Origin: RGIG8775 sp045121195
GTDB taxonomy: Bacteria > Bacillota > Clostridia > Oscillospirales > CAG-272
Direction of reading: 5' to 3'
NCBI GenBank assembly: GCA_045121195.1
Contig: JBGVFO010000167.1
Location: 26,015-90,014 of the forward strand
Length of the DNA stretch: 64,000 nt
Position 1 is the stretch's first letter. The number at the start of each line of letters is the position of its first letter. Positions 15,333 through 23,525 of this stretch are shown here, piece after piece. The notes under the pieces are model-generated. The model worked only from the letters and a program-made list of their open reading frames with translations, had not been told where the DNA came from and ran no database searches. Position numbers and translations under genes: made by a program.

Positions 15333-16018
15333 CGAAGTCCCTGCTTCTTCTCCCGCTTTTTCCAGCTGATGAAGTCGTAAATATCGTTGAAGAGAAACGC
15401 TAAGAAGCAAGCCACCATGGGCAGGTAAGAAATATCCTCAAGCGACGCGAGAACCCAAAGCACGATGAGGACGACGTCGTTGGCGCCGTACGCCACGGCA
15501 TAGTAGGAGTTGCGGAGCATCATCAGAGAGGACGCGAGGAAGCTTGTGGCGACCGAGAGGGTGCTGACAAGCAGGTTCGTGGTGCCGAGGGCGCCGAGAA
15601 GGAAATAAAACGCGGCGGTAACGGCTGCCGTTACGAGAACGAGGAGTAGGATCCCTTTTGCCGAAAGGCGATGGATCTTGACCTCGTTTTTTCCTTTTTC
15701 GTAAGGGTTTTTCAGCCACGTGATTACCGACGCCGCCGCGATGGGCGCGGACATGCCGAGATAGGTGATGATCTCGCCGTAGTATTGATAGCGGAACGAG
15801 GTGACAGAATACAGGATGGCGAAGAGGACGGTGAGGATCTGTCCCCACACGTCGCCCCGCGCTACAAAGATCAGGGCGGTGACGCCAATGAGGGTGGCGA
15901 GGAGGGTAACGGGGCCGATCTCGCCAGCCAGAAGATTGGATGAGATCACGGTGGCGAGGGAGAGAAGCCAGATGGTCCATTCTCGCTTTTTAAGTCCGTG
16001 AAAGGGGTTGTGAAGCAT
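15329..16018 (-). CDS. pnuC: PnuC-type vitamin transporter
   Basis: 229 residues with about seven membrane spans, typical of PnuC. The region TSFRYQYYGEIITYLGMSAPI and the C-terminal NDVVLIVLWVLASLEDISYL match the family's substrate-site blocks. PnuC carries nicotinamide riboside; close homologues carry thiamine (PnuT) or riboflavin (PnuX), so the exact vitamin is open. ATG 16018 follows GGAGGAA; the longer frame runs into the leader RNA. A 100-base structured leader precedes it. Confidence 0.8.
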   Translation of the reverse strand: MLHNPFHGLKKREWTIWLLSLATVISSNLLAGEIGPVTLLATLIGVTALIFVARGDVWGQILTVLFAILYSVTSFRYQYYGEIITYLGMSAPIAAASVITWLKNPYEKGKNEVKIHRLSAKGILLLVLVTAAVTAAFYFLLGALGTTNLLVSTLSVATSFLASSLMMLRNSYYAVAYGANDVVLIVLWVLASLEDISYLPMVACFLAFLFNDIYDFISWKKREKKQGLR

Positions 16019-16122
16019 AGTTCCTCCAAAAAAATAAACACTCCGCGACGCTTCTTCCAAGACCTAACGAAGCGCCCGAGTGTCCGATTGACACCACTAC
16101 CCGGTGGCAGTATATACGTGCT
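16019..16122 (-). promoter_or_regulatory. Structured 5' leader of pnuC, possible riboswitch or attenuator
   Basis: Read on the minus strand the leader can form CCAC-N6-GTGG, then GTGTC-N5-GACAC, then a long hairpin ACACTC..CGCTTC/GAAGCG..GAGTGT followed at once by TTTATTTTTTT. The last is terminator-like and lies just before GGAGGAA-ATG. The GACACTC bases are shared by the second and third hairpins, as in a switch between two structures. I cannot match it to a riboswitch class I know. Confidence 0.5.
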
Positions 16123-16128
16123 GACAGC

Positions 16129-16157
16129 AGTATATCATAAAAACAGTTGTTTGGCAA
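16129..16157 (-). promoter_or_regulatory. Promoter of pnuC
   Basis: Minus strand TTGCCA (16152-16157), 17-base spacer, extended -10 TGA-TATACT (16129-16134). The interval to the atp promoter (16158-16271) holds nothing else I can identify. Confidence 0.7.
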
Positions 16158-16271
16158 TAGTAGCAGAAGATAAAACGCGAAATTCTGTTAAAAAACTAAC
16201 GCAAACGGAATCTTTTGAGTAAAAATTCGCATTTTATTACAATTTCTTGTGGAAAGTTTGGTGTTTCTCTC

Positions 16272-16300
16272 TTGAAAAAACGATTGTGTTATGGTATAAT
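16272..16300 (+). promoter_or_regulatory. Promoter of the ATP synthase operon
   Basis: TTGAAA (16272-16277), 17-base spacer, extended -10 TGG-TATAAT (16295-16300). It lies 44 bases before the first gene of the operon. Confidence 0.8.
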
Positions 16301-16343
16301 TAATAGGAATTTTTTTGTTTTTGGCACGGAAAAGGAGTATTTC

Positions 16344-16598
16344 GTGAGTAACAAGTTTTTTAGCTTTGTATACGCCATGAACTATATTGCGCAGGCGGCG
16401 TGGTCCTTTGTGTTTCCTGCAGGGATCACGGTGGGCGCGGGGCTCTTTCTTCGGTGGAAATTTGGATGGGGAAACTGGATCGTGGTTGTCACGATTCTTC
16501 TCGGCGTGCTTTCGGGCATTGTCGGTATGTTCCGATACATCATCCGTATGGCGGATTATTCCACGGGCGAATTTAACAAAAAAGATCAGAAGAAATGA
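16344..16598 (+). CDS. AtpZ/AtpI-like small membrane protein
   Basis: 84 residues with two transmembrane helices (about 13-33 and 40-62) and a basic tail. It is the AtpZ-like (F0F1-ATPase subunit, PF09527-type) protein usually found ahead of atpI. These proteins are thought to help assemble the c ring or to conduct Mg2+/Ca2+. GTG 16344 is chosen because AAAGGAG lies 8 bases upstream and the promoter ends at 16300. First gene of the atp operon. Confidence 0.75.
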   Translation: MSNKFFSFVYAMNYIAQAAWSFVFPAGITVGAGLFLRWKFGWGNWIVVVTILLGVLSGIVGMFRYIIRMADYSTGEFNKKDQKK

Positions 16599-16619
16599 AA
16601 AGCGGTGCGATATACAACT

Positions 16620-17030
16620 ATGAAAGAAAATAAAAATCCGATTATTGTTGAGACGCTACGGATCTTGCTGGGAATGGTCATCTGCTTGGTACTGATGTTG
16701 GGCGTGTACTTCTTGATTGGCAAGTATCAGACCAAGGTGCTGATTGGCGGAATCCTTGGCACTCTGATCGCGGTGGGCAACTTCTTTTTCATGGCGATTG
16801 GGCTTTCCAACATAGTACGGGATTCCACAGAAGCGCGAATTCGGGTGAAAACACAGGCAAGCTTTATGATACGGACACTGGTGATGCTGGCACTACTCGT
16901 CGTTGCCATCAAGTTTTTGGAGTGCGATGCGCTTGCTACACTTTTGCCCCTGCTGTTCACGCGCCCCGTTATCATGGTAGAACAGTTTATTTTGAAAGCG
17001 AGGGAAGATAAGAATGGACATTCAGATTAA
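16620..17030 (+). CDS. atpI: ATP synthase subunit I
   Basis: 136 residues with four hydrophobic helices and short charged ends, matching the AtpI family in length and in its place between the AtpZ-like gene and atpB. AtpI is an assembly factor for the c ring. ATG 16620 is used; an in-frame GTG at 16605 is possible because neither has a strong ribosome binding site. It overlaps atpB by 17 bases. Confidence 0.8.
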   Translation: MKENKNPIIVETLRILLGMVICLVLMLGVYFLIGKYQTKVLIGGILGTLIAVGNFFFMAIGLSNIVRDSTEARIRVKTQASFMIRTLVMLALLVVAIKFLECDALATLLPLLFTRPVIMVEQFILKAREDKNGHSD

Positions 17031-17787
17031 CGGTCCGCGGATATGGTTTGAGATTCCGCTGGGGGACAGTCTATCAATTCCTATTACCGATACTGTGGTT
17101 TCATCCTTTGTCGTTACCACTGTTCTTTGCATCCTTTGCGTCGTCCTCGGCAGGGGGCTGACCAAGCGCCCGGGAAGGCGGCAGGTGATCGTGGAGAAGG
17201 TGGTCACGATGCTCTATAATATGGTGGAGGACACCATGGGAGCGCACAATATGAAATTTGCCCCATATATCGGAGCGCTGTTTGCCTCCTCGATCATGGG
17301 GACGCTGATTAGTACGACAGGTGTTTTTCGCTCATCAACAGCAGACCTTAGCACAACGGCGACATGGGCGCTGATGACGACCTTTATCGTCTGGGGAAGC
17401 AACATCAAGGAAAATGGATTCCTTGGTTGGCTTAAAGGCTTTACCGAGCCGGTGGTAGTTATGACCCCTATGAATATTATCAGTGAGATCGCGAATCCCG
17501 TTTCTATGGCATTCCGTCACTTCGGAAACGTGGTGGGCGGATCGGTGTTGACGACGCTGATCTATTATGCGCTGTCAGTCGTCAGTAGCTTTGTTTTGGG
17601 ATGGATTCCCAATGCGTTTATCGCATCGATTCCCATTTTCCAGGTGGGAATTCCCGCAGTTCTTTCCCTGTATTTTGACTTTTTCTCGGGCGCGATCCAG
17701 GCGTTGGTGTTCTGTATGCTTTCTATGGTGTATATCGGAGCTGCCAACCCGCCGCACCCCGAAAAAGAGGAATCGGGTAAGGAATAA
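17014..17787 (+). CDS. atpB: ATP synthase subunit a
   Basis: 257 residues, membrane stator channel of the F0 sector. The essential arginine sits in NPVSMAFRHFGNVVGGS, corresponding to the conserved R-x-F-G-N block, and IASIPIFQVGIPAVLSLYFD is the helix 6 region. It forms the ion half-channels facing the c ring. The start overlaps atpI by 17 bases and the stop is 41 bases before atpE. Confidence 0.95.
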   Translation: MDIQINGPRIWFEIPLGDSLSIPITDTVVSSFVVTTVLCILCVVLGRGLTKRPGRRQVIVEKVVTMLYNMVEDTMGAHNMKFAPYIGALFASSIMGTLISTTGVFRSSTADLSTTATWALMTTFIVWGSNIKENGFLGWLKGFTEPVVVMTPMNIISEIANPVSMAFRHFGNVVGGSVLTTLIYYALSVVSSFVLGWIPNAFIASIPIFQVGIPAVLSLYFDFFSGAIQALVFCMLSMVYIGAANPPHPEKEESGKE

Positions 17788-17828
17788 ATTCATAAACAAA
17801 AATTATTATAATTTTGGAGGAAAAACAA

Positions 17829-18065
17829 ATGGAATTTACGCTTGAAGCAGCAAAAGCAATCGGTGCAGGTCTTTGTATGGGTCTTGGCGCAATTGGTCCC
17901 GCGATCGGTGAGGGTACGGCAGTAGCACACGCCCTTGACGGTATGGCGAGACAGCCCGAGGCAGTAGGAACGCTTCGTACCAATATGCTTCTTGGATGTG
18001 CCGTTACTGAGTCTACCGGTATCTACTCTTTGGTTATTGCTCTTTTGATTCTGTTCGTTCTGTAA
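17829..18065 (+). CDS. atpE: ATP synthase subunit c, Na+-type with two carboxylates
   Basis: 78 residues forming one hairpin, helix-ARQPE loop-helix. The ion-carrying residue is E61 in AVTESTGIYSLV. Around it stand V59, S62, T63 and Y66, the pattern of Na+-binding c rings such as Ilyobacter tartaricus (V63, E65, S66, T67, Y70). In helix 1 the residue matching Q32 of that protein is a second glutamate, E28 (GPAIGEGTA). A paired-glutamate site of this kind is known from Fusobacterium nucleatum. ATG 17829 has TTGGAGG upstream; the longer frame starts within that site. Confidence 0.95.
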   Translation: MEFTLEAAKAIGAGLCMGLGAIGPAIGEGTAVAHALDGMARQPEAVGTLRTNMLLGCAVTESTGIYSLVIALLILFVL

Positions 18066-18083
18066 GAGAGGATCTTGATTCAC

Positions 18084-18653
18084 ATGACATTGTTTGGTTT
18101 ATATCGTGTGGCAAGAGAGACGCCTTTCTTTCGTCTTGCCACCGAACCGCAGTATAAGGGACTGATCGGCATCGATGTCTGGACTATGATCTTCACCTTC
18201 TGCAATCTTCTGATCGTCTTTTTCTTTGCCAAGAAGTTCCTTTTGGGGCCGGTCAAAAACATGATCGACAGCCGTCAGAAGGAGGTCGACGATATGTACG
18301 CGGACGCGGAAAAGTCGGTTGCGGACGGCGAACAGTTCAAGGCCGAGTATGAGGAAAAGCTGAAGAAGGCAAGCGAGGAAAGCGAGGCCATTATGCGCGA
18401 GACCGTGAGAAACGCCCACCTTCGCGAGGAGGCGATCCTCCGTGACGCGCGTGACGAGGCGTCTGCCATTCTCAAGCGCGCCGACGAGCAGATCGAAATG
18501 GAAAGGCGTCAGGCGGTAAACGATATCAAAAACGACGTTTCGGATATGGCGGTGGACATCGCCGGTGCGGTGCTGGGGCGTGACATCAAGCCCGAGGAGC
18601 ACGCCGAGCTGATCGATTCGTTTATCGACCGTTTCGGTGAGAGCAATGATTAA
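18084..18653 (+). CDS. atpF: ATP synthase subunit b
   Basis: 189 residues: a single N-terminal membrane helix (VWTMIFTFCNLLIVFFFAKK) followed by a long charged coiled coil, the peripheral stalk. ATG 18084 lies 12 bases from GAGAGG; a TTG at 18075 is too close to it, so the start is not fully certain. The end overlaps atpH by 8 bases (ATGATTAA), which suggests coupled translation. Confidence 0.9.
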   Translation: MTLFGLYRVARETPFFRLATEPQYKGLIGIDVWTMIFTFCNLLIVFFFAKKFLLGPVKNMIDSRQKEVDDMYADAEKSVADGEQFKAEYEEKLKKASEESEAIMRETVRNAHLREEAILRDARDEASAILKRADEQIEMERRQAVNDIKNDVSDMAVDIAGAVLGRDIKPEEHAELIDSFIDRFGESND

Positions 18654-19179
18654 CGCATACGAATACGGCAAGGCTCTGTTCTCCTTGGCGGAGGAAGAGG
18701 GCATTGCCGACGAGGTGTTCGCGGAGCTTTCAGCGGTGACGGGGATTCTTTCGGATGCCCCCGATTACAAAACGCTTCTGGATACGCCCGCCATTCCCTC
18801 GGGAGAAAAGCCGAGGCTGATCGACGAGGCGTTTGCTTCGGCGCATCCTTACGTTCGGGATTTTATCAAGATCCTGAGTGAGAGGCGCGCCATCGGTGCT
18901 CTTGAGGAATGCGCCCGCGCGTACGGCGCGTGTCTTGACGAGAGCCGCGGTATTCTGCGAGCGGTGGCAAGAACTGCCGTTCCTATGACCGAGGCGCAGA
19001 TCGGGAAGCTTGCCGACAAGATCTCGGCTATCACGGGCAAGACGGCGATCCTTACCAACGAGTGCGATCCGTCGGTCATCGGCGGCGTGACGCTGCTCTA
19101 TGACGGCTCCCGCTTTGACGGAAGCGTCAGCGCGCGGCTTGAAAATTTCCGCCGTCAGCTTTCCGCCCTGACTCTCTGA
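18646..19179 (+). CDS. atpH: ATP synthase subunit delta
   Basis: 177 residues, OSCP/delta family: INAYEYGKALFSLAEEEG at the start, ILSERRAIGALEECARAY in the middle and PSVIGGVTLLYDGSRFDGSVSARL at the end. It links the peripheral stalk to the top of F1. ATG 18646 sits inside the end of atpF, with GGTGAG upstream. Confidence 0.92.
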   Translation: MINAYEYGKALFSLAEEEGIADEVFAELSAVTGILSDAPDYKTLLDTPAIPSGEKPRLIDEAFASAHPYVRDFIKILSERRAIGALEECARAYGACLDESRGILRAVARTAVPMTEAQIGKLADKISAITGKTAILTNECDPSVIGGVTLLYDGSRFDGSVSARLENFRRQLSALTL

Positions 19180-19242
19180 TCGGAGAAGGGACATATTGCA
19201 ACATCCGAGGCGGTAGCCTCGGGTCGAAAGGAATTTGTTACA

Positions 19243-20766
19243 ATGCAGCTTAAAATTGACGAAATAAGCAAGGTTATAAAAGAACAGATCAAGCATTATT
19301 CCGACAAGACCGTGCGCGACGAAACGGGTAACGTGATCCAGGTCGGCGACGGAATTGCCAAGGTGTTTGGTCTTGATCAGTGCCGCTCCAACGAGCTTTT
19401 GAAATTCTGCAACGGCTCTTACGGTATGGCGCTGAATCTCGAGGAAAATTGCGTTTCCGCCGTGCTTTTGGGTACGGACGTGGGCATTTCCGAGGGAAGC
19501 GTGGTTACCAGAACGGGTAACGTTGTTTCGGTTCCCGTTGGCGAGGCGATGATCGGACGCGTGGTAGATGCGCTCGGTCAGCCCATCGACGGCAAGGGAC
19601 CCATCAATCACAGTGAGATCCGACCCATCGAACGCAAGGCGCCCGGCATCATTGAAAGAAAGTCGGTTTCCGTGCCCCTTCAGACGGGTATCAAGGCGAT
19701 CGACGCCATGATCCCCATCGGTCGCGGTCAGCGTGAGCTGATCATCGGCGACCGCCAGACGGGTAAGACGGTCATCGCAACCGATACCATTATCAATCAA
19801 AAGGGTAAGGACGTGATCTGTATCTACGTTGCCATCGGTCAGAAGCAGTCTACCGTGGCGGGCATCGTAGATACCCTTTCCAAGAACGGCGCTATGGATT
19901 ACAGCATCGTCGTGAGCGCCTCGGCTTCCGAAATGGCACCCCTTCAGTACATCGCGCCCTACGCGGGCTGTACTATGGGTGAGTATTTCATGGAGCAGGG
20001 CAAGGACGTTCTCATCATTTACGACGACCTTTCCAAGCACGCGGTGGCGTATCGCGCCCTGTCGCTACTGATCCGCCGTCCTCCGGGACGCGAGGCGTAC
20101 CCCGGTGACGTATTCTATCTTCACTCCAGACTTCTCGAGCGTGCGGCAAGACTGTCCCCCGAATGCGGAGGCGGCTCGCTGACTGCGCTTCCTATTATCG
20201 AAACCCAGGCGGGTGACGTTTCGGCGTACATTCCCACCAACGTGATCTCCATCACAGACGGACAGATCTTCTTAGAGACCGAGCTGTTCCACGCAGGTGT
20301 TCGCCCCGCGGTCAACCCCGGCATCTCGGTATCCCGAGTCGGCGGTAATGCCCAGATCAAGGCGATGAAGAAGGTCGCGGGTACCCTCAAGCTTCTGTAT
20401 TCGCAGTACCGTGAGCTTCAGGCGTTCGCCCAGTTCGGCTCGGATCTTGACGCCGATACCAAGCGCCGTCTTGAGCAGGGCGCCCGTATCGTTGAGGTGC
20501 TGAAGCAGGACAGAAATGCTCCCGTTGCAGTAGAGAATCAGGTGGCTATTATGTATGCGGTCACGCACGATCTGCTTTCTGACCTTCCCGTAGATCGGGT
20601 AAGGGATTTTGAGCCCTTCCTCTTTGAGTATCTCGGCAATCACCATGAAGAGACTCTTGCGGCAATCCGTGACACGGGTGTGCTTTCCGAGGAAACCGAA
20701 AACGCGCTTCACGACGCTATCCTTACCGCCAAGAATCGGTATATGGGAAACGCGCTGGAAGCGTAA
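19243..20766 (+). CDS. atpA: ATP synthase subunit alpha
   Basis: 507 residues, usual length. The Walker A motif is GDRQTGKT, DVLIIYDDLSKHAVAYR is the Walker B region, and VSRVGGNAQIKAMKKVAG is the conserved arginine-finger/C-terminal block. It carries the non-catalytic nucleotide sites of F1. ATG 19243 follows GAAAGGAATT. A 63-base gap separates it from atpH. Confidence 0.97.
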   Translation: MQLKIDEISKVIKEQIKHYSDKTVRDETGNVIQVGDGIAKVFGLDQCRSNELLKFCNGSYGMALNLEENCVSAVLLGTDVGISEGSVVTRTGNVVSVPVGEAMIGRVVDALGQPIDGKGPINHSEIRPIERKAPGIIERKSVSVPLQTGIKAIDAMIPIGRGQRELIIGDRQTGKTVIATDTIINQKGKDVICIYVAIGQKQSTVAGIVDTLSKNGAMDYSIVVSASASEMAPLQYIAPYAGCTMGEYFMEQGKDVLIIYDDLSKHAVAYRALSLLIRRPPGREAYPGDVFYLHSRLLERAARLSPECGGGSLTALPIIETQAGDVSAYIPTNVISITDGQIFLETELFHAGVRPAVNPGISVSRVGGNAQIKAMKKVAGTLKLLYSQYRELQAFAQFGSDLDADTKRRLEQGARIVEVLKQDRNAPVAVENQVAIMYAVTHDLLSDLPVDRVRDFEPFLFEYLGNHHEETLAAIRDTGVLSEETENALHDAILTAKNRYMGNALEA

Positions 20767-20787
20767 CGGGATCGGTGGGTGATAGCA

Positions 20788-21642
20788 ATGGCAGGAATGT
20801 CCATCAATAGCATCAAATCACGGATCAAAAGTGTTTCAAGCACAAGACAGATCACTCGCGCAATGGAGCTGGTGTCGTCCTCGAAGCTTCGCCGCGCCAA
20901 GGAGCGTGCGGAGGGATCCCGTCCCTTTCATACGGCCTTGACCGATGCCATCGAGGATCTGATGGCGGCAAGTGGCGCTTGTGGTGGGGATAGCATCTTT
21001 CTGCAGCCGCGTGAGGTCAAGAAGACCTGCTTCGTGGTGATCGCGGGGGACCGCGGTCTTGCGGGTGCGTATAACAGCAATCTGTTCCGCCACACCGAGG
21101 CACTTTCCCGCGGACAGGACTTTTGTGTTCTTCCCATCGGAAAGAAGGCGGTCGACCATTTCCGTCGCCGCGGCGCGGAATGCATCGACGTGAACTGTCC
21201 CTCCTTGGCGGCGGCTGACGTTGGCGTTTGCACCGGCATCGCCTCGACCCTTTGCCGTGCCTATCGGGAGGGTAAGATCGACCGCGTCGTGGTGATCTAT
21301 ACCAAGTTCGTTTCTATGCTCTCGCAGGTGACGGCGGACGAGCAGATCCTGCCCGTTCCCATGCCCGAGAAGGGGGAACGGACGGTCAAGGAGTTTCAGA
21401 TCGACAGCGACCCCGTCGAGCTGATCGACGCCATGGTTCCGTTCTGCGTTTCGGGTCTGCTCTTCACGGCAGTTGCCGAGGCGACCGCGTCGGAGCACGG
21501 TGCAAGACGAAACGCCATGAGCTCGGCGAGCAAGAACGCGGGAGAATTGATCGATACCCTTCAGCTTCGCTTTAACCGCGCGCGTCAGGCGGCGATCACG
21601 CAGGAGATCAGCGAGATCGTTTCGGGCGCGGACGCACTTTGA
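20788..21642 (+). CDS. atpG: ATP synthase subunit gamma
   Basis: 284 residues, the central rotor shaft. It has the N-terminal helix INSIKSRIKSVSSTRQITRAM, the VIAGDRGLAGAYNSN block and the C-terminal helix ELIDTLQLRFNRARQAAITQEISEI split around the usual positions. ATG 20788 is preferred over a GTG three codons earlier. Confidence 0.95.
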   Translation: MAGMSINSIKSRIKSVSSTRQITRAMELVSSSKLRRAKERAEGSRPFHTALTDAIEDLMAASGACGGDSIFLQPREVKKTCFVVIAGDRGLAGAYNSNLFRHTEALSRGQDFCVLPIGKKAVDHFRRRGAECIDVNCPSLAAADVGVCTGIASTLCRAYREGKIDRVVVIYTKFVSMLSQVTADEQILPVPMPEKGERTVKEFQIDSDPVELIDAMVPFCVSGLLFTAVAEATASEHGARRNAMSSASKNAGELIDTLQLRFNRARQAAITQEISEIVSGADAL

Positions 21643-21672
21643 TTTTTGAATGGAATTGGAAGGAAGAAATCT

Positions 21673-23073
21673 ATGGCAGAGCAAAATGTAGGCAAGGTGG
21701 TGCAGGTAGTAGGGCCTGTTCTCGATATCCGCTTCGAGAACGGACAGCTTCCCGCATTGATGAATGCCATTCACGTAGATAATAACGGCGAGACGGTAGT
21801 CTGCGAGGTTGCCCAGCAGCTTGGCGACGATACCGTCAGATGTATCGCCATGAGCTCTACCGACGGTATGGTAAGAGGCGCTCGCGCGGTGGACACCGGC
21901 GAGGGTATCACCGTTCCCGTTGGCAAGGAGACCTTGGGACGTGTCTTCAACCTGCTTGGTGAAGCCATCGACAACAAGGAGCAGCCCGTGACCGAGGAGC
22001 GTCGCTGCATCCACCGCGATCCGCCCCCCTATACCGAGCAGCAGGGAACCACCGAGATCCTGGAAACGGGTATCAAGGTCGTTGACCTGATCGCCCCCTA
22101 TGCCAAGGGCGGTAAGATCGGTCTGTTCGGCGGCGCAGGCGTTGGAAAGACGGTCCTTATCATGGAGCTGATCAATAACGTTGCCAAGCAGCACGGCGGA
22201 CTTTCCGTGTTTGCAGGCGTTGGAGAGCGTACCCGTGAGGGTAACGACCTCTATATGGAAATGAAGGAATCGGGCGTTATCGAGAAGACCGCCCTTGTGT
22301 ACGGTCAGATGAACGAGCCTCCCGGAGCAAGAATGAGAGTCGCTCTTTCCGGTCTTACTATGGCGGAATATTTCCGCGATAAGGGAGGTCAGGACGTGCT
22401 TCTGTTCATCGATAATATTTACCGCTTTACTCAGGCGGGCTCCGAGGTTTCGGCACTTCTGGGAAGAATGCCCTCCGCGGTTGGTTATCAGCCGACGTTG
22501 GCTACCGAAATGGGCGCGCTTCAGGAGAGAATTACCTCTACCAAGAAGGGATCTATCACGTCGGTACAGGCGATCTACGTGCCTGCGGACGATTTGACCG
22601 ACCCTGCACCCGCGACCACCTTCGCCCATCTTGACGCGACCACGGTTCTTTCCCGTTCCATCGCGTCGCTGGGTATCTATCCCGCGGTGGATCCTCTTGA
22701 CTCCACCTCCCGTATTCTCACTCCCGATATCGTGGGACTTGAGCATTACGAGGTAGCGCGAGAGACCCAGAGAATTCTGCAGAGATACCGCGAGCTTCAG
22801 GATATTATCGCCATTATGGGTATGGACGAGCTTTCCGAGGAGGATAAGCTGACGGTTGCCCGCGCGAGAAAGATCCAGAACTTCCTGTCCCAGCCCTTTA
22901 CGGTTGCGGAGCAGTTTACGGGTATGCAGGGTAAGTACGTACCCATTCACGAGACGGTGCGCGGCTTCCGCGAGATCATTGAGGGTAAGCACGACGACCT
23001 GCCCGAATCCGCATTCCTTTTCGTCGGCACCATTGACGAGGCCATCGAAAAGGCGGCAAGGAGCGCGAAATGA
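21673..23073 (+). CDS. atpD: ATP synthase subunit beta
   Basis: 466 residues with catalytic Walker A GGAGVGKT, the GERTREGNDLYMEM block with the catalytic glutamate, Walker B VLLFIDNIYRF, and the ALLGRMPSAVGYQPTLATEMG region near it. It forms the catalytic sites of F1. ATG 21673 follows GGAAGGAAG by 6 bases. The end overlaps atpC by 4 bases (ATGA). Confidence 0.97.
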   Translation: MAEQNVGKVVQVVGPVLDIRFENGQLPALMNAIHVDNNGETVVCEVAQQLGDDTVRCIAMSSTDGMVRGARAVDTGEGITVPVGKETLGRVFNLLGEAIDNKEQPVTEERRCIHRDPPPYTEQQGTTEILETGIKVVDLIAPYAKGGKIGLFGGAGVGKTVLIMELINNVAKQHGGLSVFAGVGERTREGNDLYMEMKESGVIEKTALVYGQMNEPPGARMRVALSGLTMAEYFRDKGGQDVLLFIDNIYRFTQAGSEVSALLGRMPSAVGYQPTLATEMGALQERITSTKKGSITSVQAIYVPADDLTDPAPATTFAHLDATTVLSRSIASLGIYPAVDPLDSTSRILTPDIVGLEHYEVARETQRILQRYRELQDIIAIMGMDELSEEDKLTVARARKIQNFLSQPFTVAEQFTGMQGKYVPIHETVRGFREIIEGKHDDLPESAFLFVGTIDEAIEKAARSAK

Positions 23074-23486
23074 GAGCGTTCAAGCTGGAGATCCTGACGC
23101 CAAGCGGCCAGTCGTTCTCCGGGGACGTTACGGGTATATATCTTCGTACCACGGACGGCGCGGTTGGAATCCTTGCGGGACATACCGATTTTCTGGCGGG
23201 CGTGACGGAATGCACCGTGAAGCTCATCGACGCGGACGAAAAGGAGCAGTACGCCTATTGCGGCGGCGGCTTCTTCCGTGTGTCTGAAGGGGAAGCGACC
23301 CTCATCGCGGACGAGTTCGTTTTTGCGAAGGATATTGACGAGGAAAGCCTTCTTGCGGAGATCGAGGAGATCCACGCACAGCAGGCCGAGGCGGTGGACG
23401 CCATGAAGGCGATCTTTATGACCTCAAGACTCGGTCGACTGCAGGCAAAGCAGAAAACGCTTGCGGCATATAAGGAAAATCAATAA
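23070..23486 (+). CDS. atpC: ATP synthase subunit epsilon
   Basis: 138 residues: an N-terminal beta sandwich (FKLEILTPSGQSFSGDVTGI, GAVGILAGHTDFLAGV) and a C-terminal helical hairpin. It couples rotation to catalysis and can inhibit ATP hydrolysis. Last gene of the operon, with a strong terminator directly behind it. Confidence 0.93.
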   Translation: MRAFKLEILTPSGQSFSGDVTGIYLRTTDGAVGILAGHTDFLAGVTECTVKLIDADEKEQYAYCGGGFFRVSEGEATLIADEFVFAKDIDEESLLAEIEEIHAQQAEAVDAMKAIFMTSRLGRLQAKQKTLAAYKENQ

Positions 23487-23490
23487 AATA

Positions 23491-23521
23491 AAGCTCCGCT
23501 CGGATTTGCCGAGCGGAGCTT
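23491..23521. terminator. Bidirectional terminator between atpC and mgtE
   Basis: A 13-bp perfect stem AAGCTCCGCTCGG/CCGAGCGGAGCTT with a 5-base loop and A/T flanks. It serves both convergent genes. Confidence 0.85.
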
Positions 23522-23525
23522 TTGA

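Noticed and set aside
16019..16122. Naming the pnuC leader as a NAD+-II, TPP or FMN riboswitch
   Set aside because: None of the conserved sequences I know for these classes can be seen; it is reported only as a structured leader.
18730..20040. 436-codon minus-strand open frame over atpH and atpA
   Set aside because: Shadow of the ATP synthase genes; it lacks any recognisable domain.
20836..22992. 718-codon minus-strand open frame across atpG and atpD
   Set aside because: It is antisense to two unmistakable ATP synthase genes; high GC codon bias creates such shadow frames.
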